Origin: Ectocarpus siliculosus | Taxonomy: Eukaryota; Sar; Phaeophyceae; Ectocarpales; Ectocarpaceae | Length of the DNA: 64,000 nt | Reading direction: 5' to 3' | Assembly (NCBI GenBank): GCA_000310025.1 | Contig: FN648564.1 | Span: forward strand, 505,916 to 569,915 | Part shown: piece after piece, positions 1 to 11,983 of the stretch | How positions within the stretch are numbered: position 1 is the stretch's first letter | How the letters are laid out: each line of letters opens with the position of its first letter | Notes under the pieces: generated by a model | The model's input: only the letters and a program-made list of their open reading frames with translations | What the model was told of the DNA's origin: nothing | The model's database searches: none | Program-made: the position numbers and the translations under genes

Positions 1-560
1 ATGTCCCTTTAAGGGGGTGGTAACCAAAAAAAGGGGGAAATTTTTGGTTTTTCGGGGGTTTATGGGAAATCCCTGGTTTTCCCCGTCCCCCCCCGGTTTG
101 GGAAATAACCTTTGAAGGGGAAAAAATAAAAAGAAGGGGTTTTTTTTCCCCCCCCCCCCCCGGGGCACCCCCCAAGTTGAAGTTTAACCATTTTCCACTT
201 GTTGGGGGGTTGGTTGGGGTGGAATGAATCCCAAAAAACCTTAAAATTAAGGCAAAGGAAACCCCCTTGAGCTTCAGTTCCACCGGGTTGCCCCGGGGGG
301 GTTGGGTGTGGGGCCTTTCGCCGAATTTTTTCGCGGCGGTTTTGTGCCTTGGCAGGGCCAAAAACAAGGGGCAGCAGATGTTAAAGTATTCCAATTGGGG
401 GGGGTTTTTTCCCAACCGGGCCCACAAGGGTGAAAAGGTGAGGGAGGGGTTGGTTTGGGGGGGGTTTGTGGGCGGGTTTTTTTATTTTTTTTTGGGGGAG
501 GGGGTGGGGTGGGGGTTTTTCGGTTGGGGGGAGTGTGTTTGGGGGGGGGTGGGGGGGGGG
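1..560. other. Low-quality sequence at probable contig end
   Basis: This stretch is dominated by over-long single-base runs and has lost normal sequence texture. It closely resembles 41,820-42,073, which can be shown to be a degraded copy of normal sequence beside an N gap. I read it as the unreliable tail of a sequencing trace. Open frames in it, such as a Gly/Trp-rich one from 267, should not be treated as genes. Basis: seen directly; cause inferred. Confidence 0.75.
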
Positions 561-660
561 GGGGAGGTAGTCATGGTTTGAATGTCTTAGTTGTTGAACC
601 ACTGACCACGTGTACTCGAGAGGACGGGGCATTGTTCCCACAGGACGGATCACGGATGGT
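541..660 (+). repeat. Poly-G-headed dispersed repeat, copy A
   Basis: A G-run is followed by a block containing TTGTTGAACCACTGACCACG, then CTCGAGAGGACGG and a TTGTTCCCACAGGACGG block. Related blocks in the same order occur at 7,051-7,170 (minus), 41,700-41,835 (plus) and 56,382-56,454 (minus). I see no coding capacity and no clear terminal repeats. The element class is unknown. Confidence 0.6.
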
Positions 661-1435
661 GTGTGGTTTCGGGGGGCTCGGCGAATGGCACGAACACAGG
701 CAGTGACAGTGACACAGGAGACGAAACGGGTGGTAATAGCCGTGCATGCTCTCTGTGTTGTCGGACCGCTGGCATCTTGCGTTTTCGGAGGGCGCTTCAT
801 CATCAGACTTTCTGCTGTTGTCTACCGGCGTTTTTTGTGTTTCGGACAACAAATCCACCAGTATTTTCGAGTCAGTTCTTCTCCTCAGAGAGTATGGGAT
901 CAAACAGTGGCATCACCTCCCGCAATGGTTGGTGTGTCCACTGCGTCGTGAATAGGAAGGGAAAATGAAGGTAGCGGTGTGTCCTTCACAATAAGGGAGC
1001 CCTCATTTTCCATAAACCTGTTCCGACGTTCGGAGAATAACTAAACCGAAAACATCCGGGTGGGTGGGTGGTGTCTCAACCAGAGGTCCCTGTTTTCTTT
1101 CTGTTTTCCTGTAGAAGCAGGGTGCCAAATTGAAAAGTGAGAGCTGATCTCGTCCCCTCATAATATTGGCTCTTTATTGCGCGACACATCTGGAAGCGAT
1201 TTCATCTTTTTCCATTTTGGTTCTTGACAATACATGTCAGCTATCCGCTTTTACCAATTCCGCAAAGCACTGCTCGTGTAAGTCAATTATCCCTGTTAAA
1301 GACCAGTCTCCCTTCGGCCCAAGAAACCATGACTAGGTCTACTATTAATGCAACTCATGCACCTATGACGTTGATCCTCTCGCCGCCGAAAACATTATCG
1401 CCGTCTTCAATGGTCGTCCGGTCGCCTCGGCACAG
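661..1435. other. Non-coding stretch upstream of first visible ASPM exon
   Basis: No frame here matches a family I know or is convincingly coding. It is probably an intron or 5' flank of the ASPM gene, whose amino-terminal ASH-type region should lie further upstream and outside the window. Frames across 380-970 overlap each other on both strands without supporting motifs. Confidence 0.4.
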
Positions 1436-4400
1436 TCGGATGGCGGCGGCAGCGCCGGAGAGGAAAGCAGCGGCGGGGGCTCGAAAGCGACGTTGCTGCG
1501 CAAGTCCCTGAGCGACAAGGGCTGGGCCGAGAAACAGACTGCAGGGTTTACGAACTGGCTCAACTTTACGCTCGTCGGAGCGGAGCAGCTCAGGCACGGG
1601 GCCGGCGATGACGGGGAAGAGGAAGACGGGGGTCTTACGGCGGAGATTGGGGGGGTTTCGTCAAGCCCGCTTAAGGCCATGGTTGCCATGGTGAGAAATG
1701 ACGAGATGGGCCTTTGGACGGGGAGTGTTAGTGGAAGTAGATCGCTAAGCCAGGGAGGATTGAGGGGCTTTGGGCGGGGGGGGGGGGTTGTGGAAGTGGA
1801 TCGCTAAGCTGGACACTATCAAGGTCTAGCTTTCGTGGATCCCCCTTGTCTTACCTTTCGGCCTTGAGTCTCTCAAACTCTCGTCCTTCGGTTTAGCGAA
1901 AAAGTTGGTCTCTGTACATGCTTTCGTCGTCGGTATTGGTGGTGAAGAATGAACGTGCTCTCGTGCAACCCCACACAGAATTGCAGGGTGACGTAATTCA
2001 GATAGTTGTGTGGCGACCTTCCCGTCTCATTCGATGGCCCATTCACCGTTCCCTCGTGCGTCCCCTCCTGCTGCCCCTGCTGCTGTGACCCCCCCCCCCC
2101 CCCTCTGTGTTTGTCTCTCTGCTCTTTCTGCGGTGCTGGCATACATACCACGGGCACGATGTAAAACCCTAACCGACATTGGCCCATATGCAAACACAAA
2201 ATATAAACATGCATCCTCAACCCTCGAATTCACAACCACGGAACCACAACAAAAAAAAACAACACGCACACAACACAAAAATAGCGGCACGAAGCGAGGC
2301 AGCGCATGAGGGCCATGCGCCTGTTCCGCTCCGTGGAGGTCCGCACTGCAACGGAAGCCGTCGCGGACAGGGCCTACGACGGCACGATCTCGCTCCGGAG
2401 GGACCGCGTCCTCCACGCGGACGTGGGGCTCAGCGGGGCCCTGATCGACCTGGTGCTGTGCTACGAGCCGCGCTGGCTGCTGCTCGGCCTGGAGACGGTG
2501 TTCGGGGAGATCGTGCCGATGCCGGCTGGGGGGGTGCCGGCGGCGGCGAGGACGAAGGCCGGCGGGAGGGTGGACCGCGCCCTCAGGACGTTCGTTGCCG
2601 AGGTGTGTGTGTGCGTGTAATTTTTTTCTTTTTTTTTTCATAATAGTCCCCCTGCCCTTTTCTCTCCGTCTCTGACCCGGCCCTCCCTCTCGTATGTGTA
2701 TGCATATGGCGTTGGTGGATCTCGCAGTACTTGAATCGATGACGAACTAACTCTTCAGCGCTATGTAACTGCAACTATTTCCTCTTGTGCCCAGCTCAGC
2801 CCACCCGTCTTCCGCGCGACGCGTTTTCGCGGTGCTCTTGTTGTGGCGTCGCTTCTGTGTCGCCCACCGGCCGTGATGCGCGTTGTGCCTGCACGAGCAG
2901 CGCTTGGTCAAGTGCCCGGAGATGAAGGCAAGGTATGGGTTCCGGGGTCGCGTGGCGAGCGGCGCGTCCGAGGTGGAGTACAACGACGAGCTAGGCCGGC
3001 ACGCGCTGACGCACTTCCTGGATCTGGTGCTCTTCCTCGACCGGGCTAAGGTATGGATGTTTTTTTGTTTTGTTGCTGTTGATGGCATCGACAGCATTAA
3101 CCAGCTGGCCAATGAAGATACGTCAGTCTCATTGCGGCGAAAAATACAGAAGACGAGGCCGTGATCTGGGATCCCGTGAGGGGGGGGGTCGAGGGGGAAG
3201 CTAGGACACTCTCCGGACTAAAGACGCAAACGGTAACAAATGAAGACAAACGCACGTGCCTACCGAGGCTTCACACCTTCTACTCGTGTTTGTTGGACCC
3301 TCGGTCTTCACGTGGGTGTCAAGGACGGGAATCGGTGAGCGGTTTGTTTGTTCGGCAATTACTCTCCTTGTGTTACGGTGCCATCTACCTGATGCCTTTT
3401 CCCCTCCTGCCGTCGCGCCGTCCCTGTGAAACCCGTCCATGGCGGTTTTTTTTTCAGGCCGAGAATCTCCTGCATCCGTGCCCTTGTCTCTTCCGCAAGA
3501 CCGCCGAGGTATGTCGGAAGTTGCTTTTCTCGAAAGGGTATGTGCCCTATTTTTGATTGGCCAGGCAGGCCACCAAATTAACTCATGCATTCCTACCCAG
3601 TCCATCCCACATGTCCTTGTTTGCTATTGTAGGCGGCTTTGATGTCACCTCGAGAATGTAACCCTCACCACCAGTGCTAATGTGCGCCGGGGCCTCCGCA
3701 TCTCGTTGTCGTTTCGTCAGGTGAAGTCTAGCGTGGGCATGCTGAAGGTGTTCTGCCAGTTCCTGCACGGAGAGGGAGACTTCGTGCGGCACCTCAAGAA
3801 GATGGGATACGTCGTTGGGCACGTGCAGTCGTACATAGGTGAGGGGCTCCGCGAGTTACGAGGTGGTGCGGCTCGCGGGGAACAGACGATGGTGTGCGAA
3901 GTTCGTTCTTGGTAGTACACAGCAGTACAGTATGTAGTTCGATAAACCAGCACTTGTGAATATTGTATGATTCGTATATTTGAGAAACATACATGTTCCA
4001 CTTCAAGCCAGTGACCCATACGTGAGCATGTTTGATGATAATCCCCTGTCTCCTGCGGTGGTGGTGGTGGTGTGTTGGCGTTTGAACGTGCTGTCCCGGG
4101 GCAGACGAGTTCGATTTCCGCGTTAGCAACCTGGCCGTCGACCTGCGGGACGGAGTGCGGCTGACCCGCCTCATGGAGGTGGTGACGGGAGAGTGGGGTC
4201 TGGCCATCGGTCTTCGCGTCCCCGCCGTGTCGAGGCTTCAGGTGAGTTTTCCTTCCGTGCTTTCTTCCCCGGCCTTGATGTATAAACGGGGGGAATCATG
4301 GTTTGTTTCGCTCACCAATGTACGGTAGGTTTATCCAGATCCAGCTAGGGCCCCTTGATAGGGGTCGGTGTTTGCGTGCAAGTTTTGGGTGAAGTGTGAG

Positions 4401-7400
4401 TTAATTGGACAGGATTTTGCCGGTAATTTTGTTGATTGGTCATCGGTGTGTGTTTAGCATTAAGACTACCACGAAGGTGATTGTTATTTCCATGGCTTGG
4501 GCTGGGGCTGATGTTGTGATTATTCGTCCGAGCCAGCGCTCGTCTCACGCTGGAGTTAACATCCAAAGTGATCCTCTCACTCTCGAGTAACTCCGGGTAA
4601 TTTTCACATGCTTGGGGTCTCGATGAATGGCGTACGCCGCCCACGACGCCGGGGCCCTTTACTTTGTTCAGGTTCCTATCGCAAAGGTACCCCCATCCCC
4701 ACCCCAGTATCAGATTTCGTGACACATCCCCCCCCCCCCCCCCCGCCATGTACCTACCCGCAGAAAATTTTCAACACCAAGAGGGCGTTGGAACGGTTGG
4801 AGGCCGACGCCGGCCCGATCACGTTGGGTAGCAACAGCAGCGGCAGCGGCGGCGGTGGCGGCGGCGCGGTGACCCCGAAGGAAATCGTGGACGGCGACCG
4901 GCACGCCACCCTGCGCCTCCTCTGGTTCATCATCACCCGCTACTCGCTCTCCGCCCTCCTCGACCGCGACGCCCTGGCCCGGGAGGCGGAGGGCGTGGTC
5001 TCCGCCGCTAGGAAGTGGCGCCGCGCGGGCTTCTCTCCGGCTCGACCCGAGCGCGCCATGAGGAAGATGGGTGCCATCGGTGCCGCCGCCGCTGCCGCCG
5101 CCGCCGCCGGGGCTGCTGCTGCTGCTGGGGTTGGAGAGGCTACCGTCGTAGATTTCGGGGTGATGTCCCCTGGATCTCCGGCGTCTCCCGTGGCGCCTCC
5201 GGCCGGGGGGCGCGCGGTTGCCGGGGAGGAGCACCCCCCCCTTGAGCTGCCGGATGTGGCCGCCATGGTCGAGGGCTGGGAGGAGAAGGCGGGCGGCGGC
5301 AACGGGGATGGGGGACGTCGTGACGGCGGTGGCGGCGGCGACGAGGAGCTGCTGTCGGCGCTGTTGGTGTGGTGCCAAGCCGTGTGTCACGGGTATGGGG
5401 TGCCGGTGCGGAACTTCACGACCTCGTTCGCGGACGGCCGGGCCCTGTGCCTGCTGCTGCACTACTACCACCCGAGGGTGAGCGGGAGTGTGTTTTGCTG
5501 TTACGGCGGAGAGGCGTGGTCGTGTTCCGTGTAGCCTTGTCGGCTTCCTTCGAACGCTGCGGTCGTGCTCTGGTGTACCAGCGCTTTGTCGGCTCTCTTC
5601 CCTGGCTTCAACCACTGTCTCCGAATTAGTACAACGTGTCGCAAAGTTTTGTGCTATTCTTGTGTCTTCTCGGGACGAGTTTGTTTGTGACTAGGCGACG
5701 ATATCCCGCAGATAGGATCGGCTTGTATCTGTCAGTATCGCGGCTGCGAGCTTCGTCCGCATCCTCCCTGTCAAACTTTAACTTTCGTTGCCTGTGTATG
5801 CACCTGTGTGTTGAAACGTGCTTGGCGTCATGATGTTTTCTTGATTTTTTGCACCTTTTTTTTTTCTCGTCGTGATAGCTGCTTGCTCTGATCTTGCGTC
5901 ATTTTGTTGTCAGATTATCCCCCTCAACGCCATTCGGCGGACGACGGCCCACCTCCCGAGGATTGGCGGCGGTCGCGGGGAGCTGGAGGACTGGTCAGCC
6001 TCTCTCGACGCTTCCAAGGTTGGTCCACGATACCAGACCAGCAAGCAGCCTTGGAGATGCAGCAGTTCGATGCGTCAGTTCGTTTTTTTTCACAACAGTG
6101 GACGTTGCACTGCTGCGGTATCACCGCGATGTTTTATTTTCACAGTAGAAGATGTCGTGCTGCGGCGGTACGGCCGAGTTAGACCGAGGTGAAGCGTAGA
6201 TGTCGTTCTTCACGAGTCTTATCGGCTTGGAACCGTTCGCATTGGAGAAGAGGCAGGTTGCGTAAAATTTGTCCCCCGGGGGAAGCACAAGAATGGCCAT
6301 GTGTCACCTTATGTGGGGGGTACCGAAGGAAATTATTTCTGGGGGCATGCTTCGTTTGTGTTGCGCGGAGTTTTTATTTACATCATGGGATCAAGCAACT
6401 CGCACATGTATAAAAGCCCCCAAGCGGGGAGTGCTCGTTATTCAGTTCCCAAACGTCTCCATCTTCACTGCCCCCAAGCTGACCTTGTGCTTGACCCGTC
6501 ACGCACGTGTTACTTCTTTTTTTCGATTTTGTATTGCGGGACAGATAACGGAGGCGGAATGCAAAGCGGCGTTGGACGGCGAGCGGGCGAACGTCGCCCT
6601 GGCTAGGCACTGCGTAGCGGAGCTGGGCGGCGTGCCGTCCATGCTGGCACCATTCGACAGCACCAACCGGCCGGAAGAAAAGGTGAAGAGGAACAGGACC
6701 CGGACAGATTGCTCATCGAGCGAGCCTATTGGCGCTTATGCTTTGGGCTTGCTTCGTGTGCGCTGCGCTTTTGTCTTGAGTGCGGGCAGGTCTAGACTGC
6801 GGTAAATAACGACGCTATCTGGCGCACCGTCTCGGCGAACGTTGTCGGGGAGATGGAGGCACCGATAATGTCTTGGGGCTGATTAAAATTACACATATCG
6901 TTTGACAGAAGTCACCATGACGGGCTAAGTGACCACAACCCCGCCCTTGAAAGAAAAGGCGGGAAGTAACATCGACAGGGTTCGTATGAAACTGGCAGGG
7001 AAAACATTTTGTTATCGCCCGTGGTAAGGTAGGAACTATAATAGCGATTGGCCATCGGTGCTCGGTCCTGCGGGAACAATACTCCGTCCTCTCGAGGATG
7101 CGCGGTCAGCGGTCTAACAACCAAGGCATGTAATACATGAGTACGCCCCCCCGCCCCCGCCCCCCCCCCGCTTGAACGCAGACGATCATCACGGTGGTGG
7201 CCCACCTCTGCGCCCGGCTCCTCGAATCCAGCGCCGAGATCCGTTCCACCATCCTGGTGCAGCGAGTCTACCGCTCCTTCCTCGAGCGGACGGGGCGCGG
7301 GGACCTGGTCGAGCGCGCCCGCGCCGCCAAGGCCAGGGCGAGGTCGAAGGCTGCGGCGGAGAGGGCGGCCGCGGCTGCCGCTTTAGCGCGGGCAGGAGAC

Positions 7401-7439
7401 GGCGCGGTGCCGTTCACGCCCCCGGCGACGCGGCGGGGA

Positions 7440-7470
<31 letters not shown>

Positions 7471-10400
7471 AGAGGGTGCTGCCAGAGCAAACCATGTACG
7501 TGAGCGAGAAGCAGCGGGTCCACCTGGCCGCGGTGACCATTCAGGGGTGGTGGGCGGCGGGCGCCGAGGGGAGGCTGAGGAGGCTGGGGCGGTCGGCGGC
7601 GGCGACGGCGGTCCAGGCGGCGTGGAGAGGGAAGGCGGCGCGGAGGGCGGCGAGCTCGCGGCGGGAGGAGCTGGCGGAGCAGGCCGAGCGCGAGTTGGAG
7701 AAGCGCATCATCGAGGTACTAGAAAGGGTTCTGAGAGCTACGAGGACGGGTTATATTGGTTTCCGATTATGTTCCGAAATTTCTTCTTTCGAGGGTAGAT
7801 TCTTTCGAGGGTAGCGGTACTAGTGTTGTACAGCACTGGTTAAAGTGAAGAAGGAGGAGGTCAGGCCGTATGCCCTAGGGCATGGTTTTTGGCAGTCGGC
7901 GCTCTCCGGACAGTTGTGTTGTTTCGATGGCAACACTGCCGATGGCTTTGGGCTTGTCGCTGTGTCGTGTTCGGCAGTACCGTGTCGCCCGACGAGCTTG
8001 CTCGATCTCTTCTTGTGTTCCTCACCCACACACGCCCGAACCCCATGTCCCGCGTTCCTCTCTGGCAGGCGGCGGGTTCCATCCAAGCCGCGGTTCGTGG
8101 CCGGTTCGAGCGCAAAGCCTTCCTTCGCGCCAGAGACGCCTCAGCCGTCCTCCAGATGTGGACCAGGGGACGCTTGCAGAGGACGCGGTACCTGGCCTTG
8201 ATCCGGCAGGTGAAGAAGGCGGTGTTTGTTTTCATTCAGTGTTGGAAATGGCACTGCACGTCTCCGTGGGTGTCGTTGTCTTGCAAGTCTTGGTTGCACC
8301 ACGGCCGATTCTGAAGAGGCATAGCATGCAACCACGGAACGTTGCGAAATTGGGCTAGACATGGCCTGGGCGTGTGCCTTGTTGGCCTGCTGTCCGCCTC
8401 CGCTTCTCGCGTACAAGCTGGACAAGTTACTGGCCATGATGGCGGCAATGGCGAACGTGCCTCCGTGTTGTTGAAGGCGGGCGTACAGCAGCGCTAGTAC
8501 TACGATGCTGCCCAGCATTGCAATGCCCCGTGGATTTTGCTTCATTACCTGATCAATCCTGCCGATCGACTGCCACACGATGGCACATGCTGCGTTTTCC
8601 TTTCTCCGCCGCACCGCACAGCACGTGAAAAATTTCCCTTCGGGGGCCCACTTACGAACCGTTTCGGCCTTTGTGTCTTGTTGCCCCGTTGGGACGACAC
8701 CAGGTGTCCGCAGCGGTGCTCTTGCAGTCCTGGGCAAGGGGGTTGGCTGGAAGGCGGAGGGCGGACGCTGCTCGTGAAGTCCGTCAAATGCAGGTTTGTG
8801 TGAACGGAAGGGTAGTATTTGAGCGAAACGTTCACTGACGTTGAGTGGCTGCCCTGAACAGCAAGTGACGTCCTCACTTTTGATTGGCAGTCGGAGATGA
8901 CCCCTGCCTTGAGACGGTAAGAGGTGGTTTAGATCCAATATTTTTGCGGCGTGCTTCGGAAGGCTGCGGCCGGGCGCGATCGTGCTACGTATTGCTGTGA
9001 CTGCCGAATGATTCCACTACCGTAATGGCGACCTGTACTCGATGAAATTCACCGCTTTAACCTCGTTCGTAACCTTCCGTGCCTTCTTGCATACCCCCCT
9101 CGTAACGACGAATGGACGCAGCTCCAAGCCGCCGCAGAAAACAGCGCCGCGACCACGGTCCAAGCCTGGCGCCGGATGCTTTCCGCGAGGCGCCAATTGT
9201 CTGCCGCTAGGCAGGCCGCTGTCCGCATCCAGGCCGTCGCGCGCGGCAGGGCAGAGGCGAGCCTCTACCGCAAGAAGAGGGCCGCGGTCATCGCCGTCCA
9301 GGCGGCGCAGAGGGGCACCGCGGCGCGGGCGAGACTGACAAGAGAACGGGCGGCGAAACGAGCGGCGGCGAAGCACACCGCGGCGGTGCGCCTGCAGGCG
9401 CTCTGCCGGGGTGTTCTTGCGCGAGGCCGTCGTCACCGGCAAGAAACAGCGGCGACGCTACTCCAGGCCAGGGCAAGAGGCGCAGCGGCCAGGAAACAGG
9501 CGACCCGGCGGGGGATCGCCGTTGCTGTCCTGCAGCGCTGGGGACGCGCCGCGTTGGAGCGGCGGAGGTACAGGCGGGCCGTGGCGGCGGCGTGCGTCGT
9601 GCAGGGCTGGGCAAGGGGTTCGGTCGCGAGGCGCGCCGTGTCCGAGCGCCGCGATGCCGTCGTGCGCGTCCAGGCGTGGGCGAGGGGCGCGCTGGAGGCC
9701 GGTAGGTACCGGCGCCGCCTCCGGGCTGCGGTGGTGCTGCAGGCGTGGCGGCGAGGCGTGGTGGAGAGGGCGCGGATGGACGCGAGGCGCCGGGCCGCGG
9801 TCCGCGTCCAGGCGATCGCTCGAGGCCGGAGGGAAGCCTCCCTATTCCGCGGCAAGCGCGCGGCCGCCGTGCGCGTGCAGGCTTGGTCTCGCGCGACCGT
9901 CGTCAGGGGAGAGCTGGCCGCGCGCCAGAGGGCCTCGGTTCGCCTGCAGGCTTGGGCCCGGGCTAGGAGACAGGAGAGGGGTTTCCAGGAGGCCAAGCGC
10001 GCCGCTGTCGTTGTGCAGGCCTGGTGGCGGGGGGCGTCGGCGGCTAGGAGCTTCCGCAAGCTCGTGAGGGCTGCTGTCGTCGCCCAAGCGCGCGCGCGAG
10101 CCGTCGTGGCGGCCGCTCGCTACCGCAGGACCGTCGACGCCGCGAAGATGATCCAGTCCCACTGGCGCGGTGCTTTGGCGGTAGCTCGCTACCGCAAGGA
10201 TGTCAGCGATGTGGTGAGGATCCAGGCGAATTGGCGAGCTGCGCTGGAGAAGTCTCGCTACCGCAGGACCAAGGAGGCCGCTGTGGTCGTCCAAGCTTAC
10301 GTGCGGGGAGCGGCGCAAGCGGCTTCTTACCGCAGGTCTCTCGCCGCTGTGGTCGTCATTCAGTCTGGTTTACGGCGTGCGGCTGCTGTTGCTCGCTACC

Positions 10401-11951
10401 GCAAGGACGTTAGCGCTGTGGTGAGAATCCAGGCATGTTGGAGAGCTGCACTGGAGAGGTCTCGGTACCGCAGGACCAAGGAGGCCGCTGTGGTCGTCCA
10501 AGCATACCTGAGGGGTGCAGCGGAAGCGGCTCGTTACCGCAGGACTGTCGCCGCTGTGGTCGTCATTCAGTCTGGTTTACGTCGTGCGGCTGCTGTTGCT
10601 CGCTACCGCAAGGACGTTAGCGCTTTGGTGAGAATCCAGGCATGTTGGAGAGCTGCACTGGAGAAGTCTCGCTACCGCAGGACCAAGGAGGCCGCTGTGG
10701 TCGTCCAAGCTCATGCGCGGGGAGCGGCGGAAGCGGCTCGTTACCGCAAGACTCTCGCGGCTATCGTGGTTGTTCAGTCCGGTTTCAGGCGCGCGGCCGC
10801 TGTTGCTCGCTACCGCAAGGACGCCAAGGCTGTGGTGAGAATCCAGGCGCTTTGGAGAGCTGCACTGGAGAGGTCTCACTACCGCAGGACCGTGGCGGCG
10901 GCTGTGGTCGTCCAGGCTCGCCGGCGGCGCGCGGTGGCGCAAACATGTTACCGGAAGCTCGTGGGCGCCGCCGTAGTCATCCAATCCCGCCGGCGCGGCG
11001 CGGCCGCGGCGACCGCTTACCGCAGAGACCGCGACGCCGCCGTCACGGTCCAGAGCGCCATGCGAGGCGCCTCAGCTCGCCGAGAGCTCGCCCGACAAGC
11101 CGGCCGGGCCACGCAGATCGAGGCCTGGTGGCGCATGGTGACGGCGCGGTCCCTCGCCCGCCGCCAGAAGCGCTCCGCCGTCAGGCTGCAGGCGGCGTGG
11201 CGCGGCGCGGTGGTCAGGGCGGCCTACCGGAGGGCGGTCGACGGAACCGCCAGGTTTCAGGCGCTCGTGCGCGGGGCTCAGAGCCGGGCGCGCCTTGCGC
11301 GGGAGCGGCAAGAGATCGAGGCCGCGGTTCTCCTTGCCAGGGCCCAGGAGGCGGAGGCAGCTGCTGCAAGCGCTATCCAGGTGTGGCGCCGTCGCCGTGT
11401 GGCGGCACGGCGGCGGCGAGCGGAGGCGGAGCGGGCAGCCGCCGTCAGGATGCAGGCCGCCGTTCGCGGATCCGTGGCTCGCCGCGCCTTTCGAGCGGCC
11501 ATTGCTGCGGCTACCGTGGTGCAGGCGCGCGCCAGGGGGCAGCGGGCGCGGCGAGACCAGGCCCGTCGCGCCGTCGCGGTGACCAGGATACAGTCGGCGG
11601 CGAGGGCCGCGGCGGCGTGTGCCCGCGTCGCGAGGAGGAGGGAGCAGCGTCGCGCGATGCTCGCGTCGGCGGTGATCCAGAGGGTGTGGCGAGGAGCGGC
11701 GGCCAGGGCGATGCTGTCGCGCAGGACTGTGGCGGCGGCCGCTGTGCAACGGTGAGGAACTTGTTTTCTCCTGTAAACATGAAAACCCTATCGAAGCGAA
11801 GCTTGCAAACCATCGCGAAGTTGTCATCTATGGCGGTGATGGTGTGCCCTGCCCTCAATGTCCAGACCTGATTCCACATGACGGCATAGGCGGGAAATGT
11901 AATTTGGTGACCCTTCTCCTGCTCCACAGGAGCCACAGCAGCTCTTCCCGA

Positions 11952-11983
<32 letters not shown>

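Noticed and set aside
267-581. Gly/Trp-rich ORF near the left end
   Set aside because: It lies in homopolymer-corrupted sequence, so frames there carry no information.
10184-10821. Regularly spaced repeats as a possible CRISPR array or satellite
   Set aside because: The units are fully coding IQ triplets within one ASPM exon, with no spacer structure.
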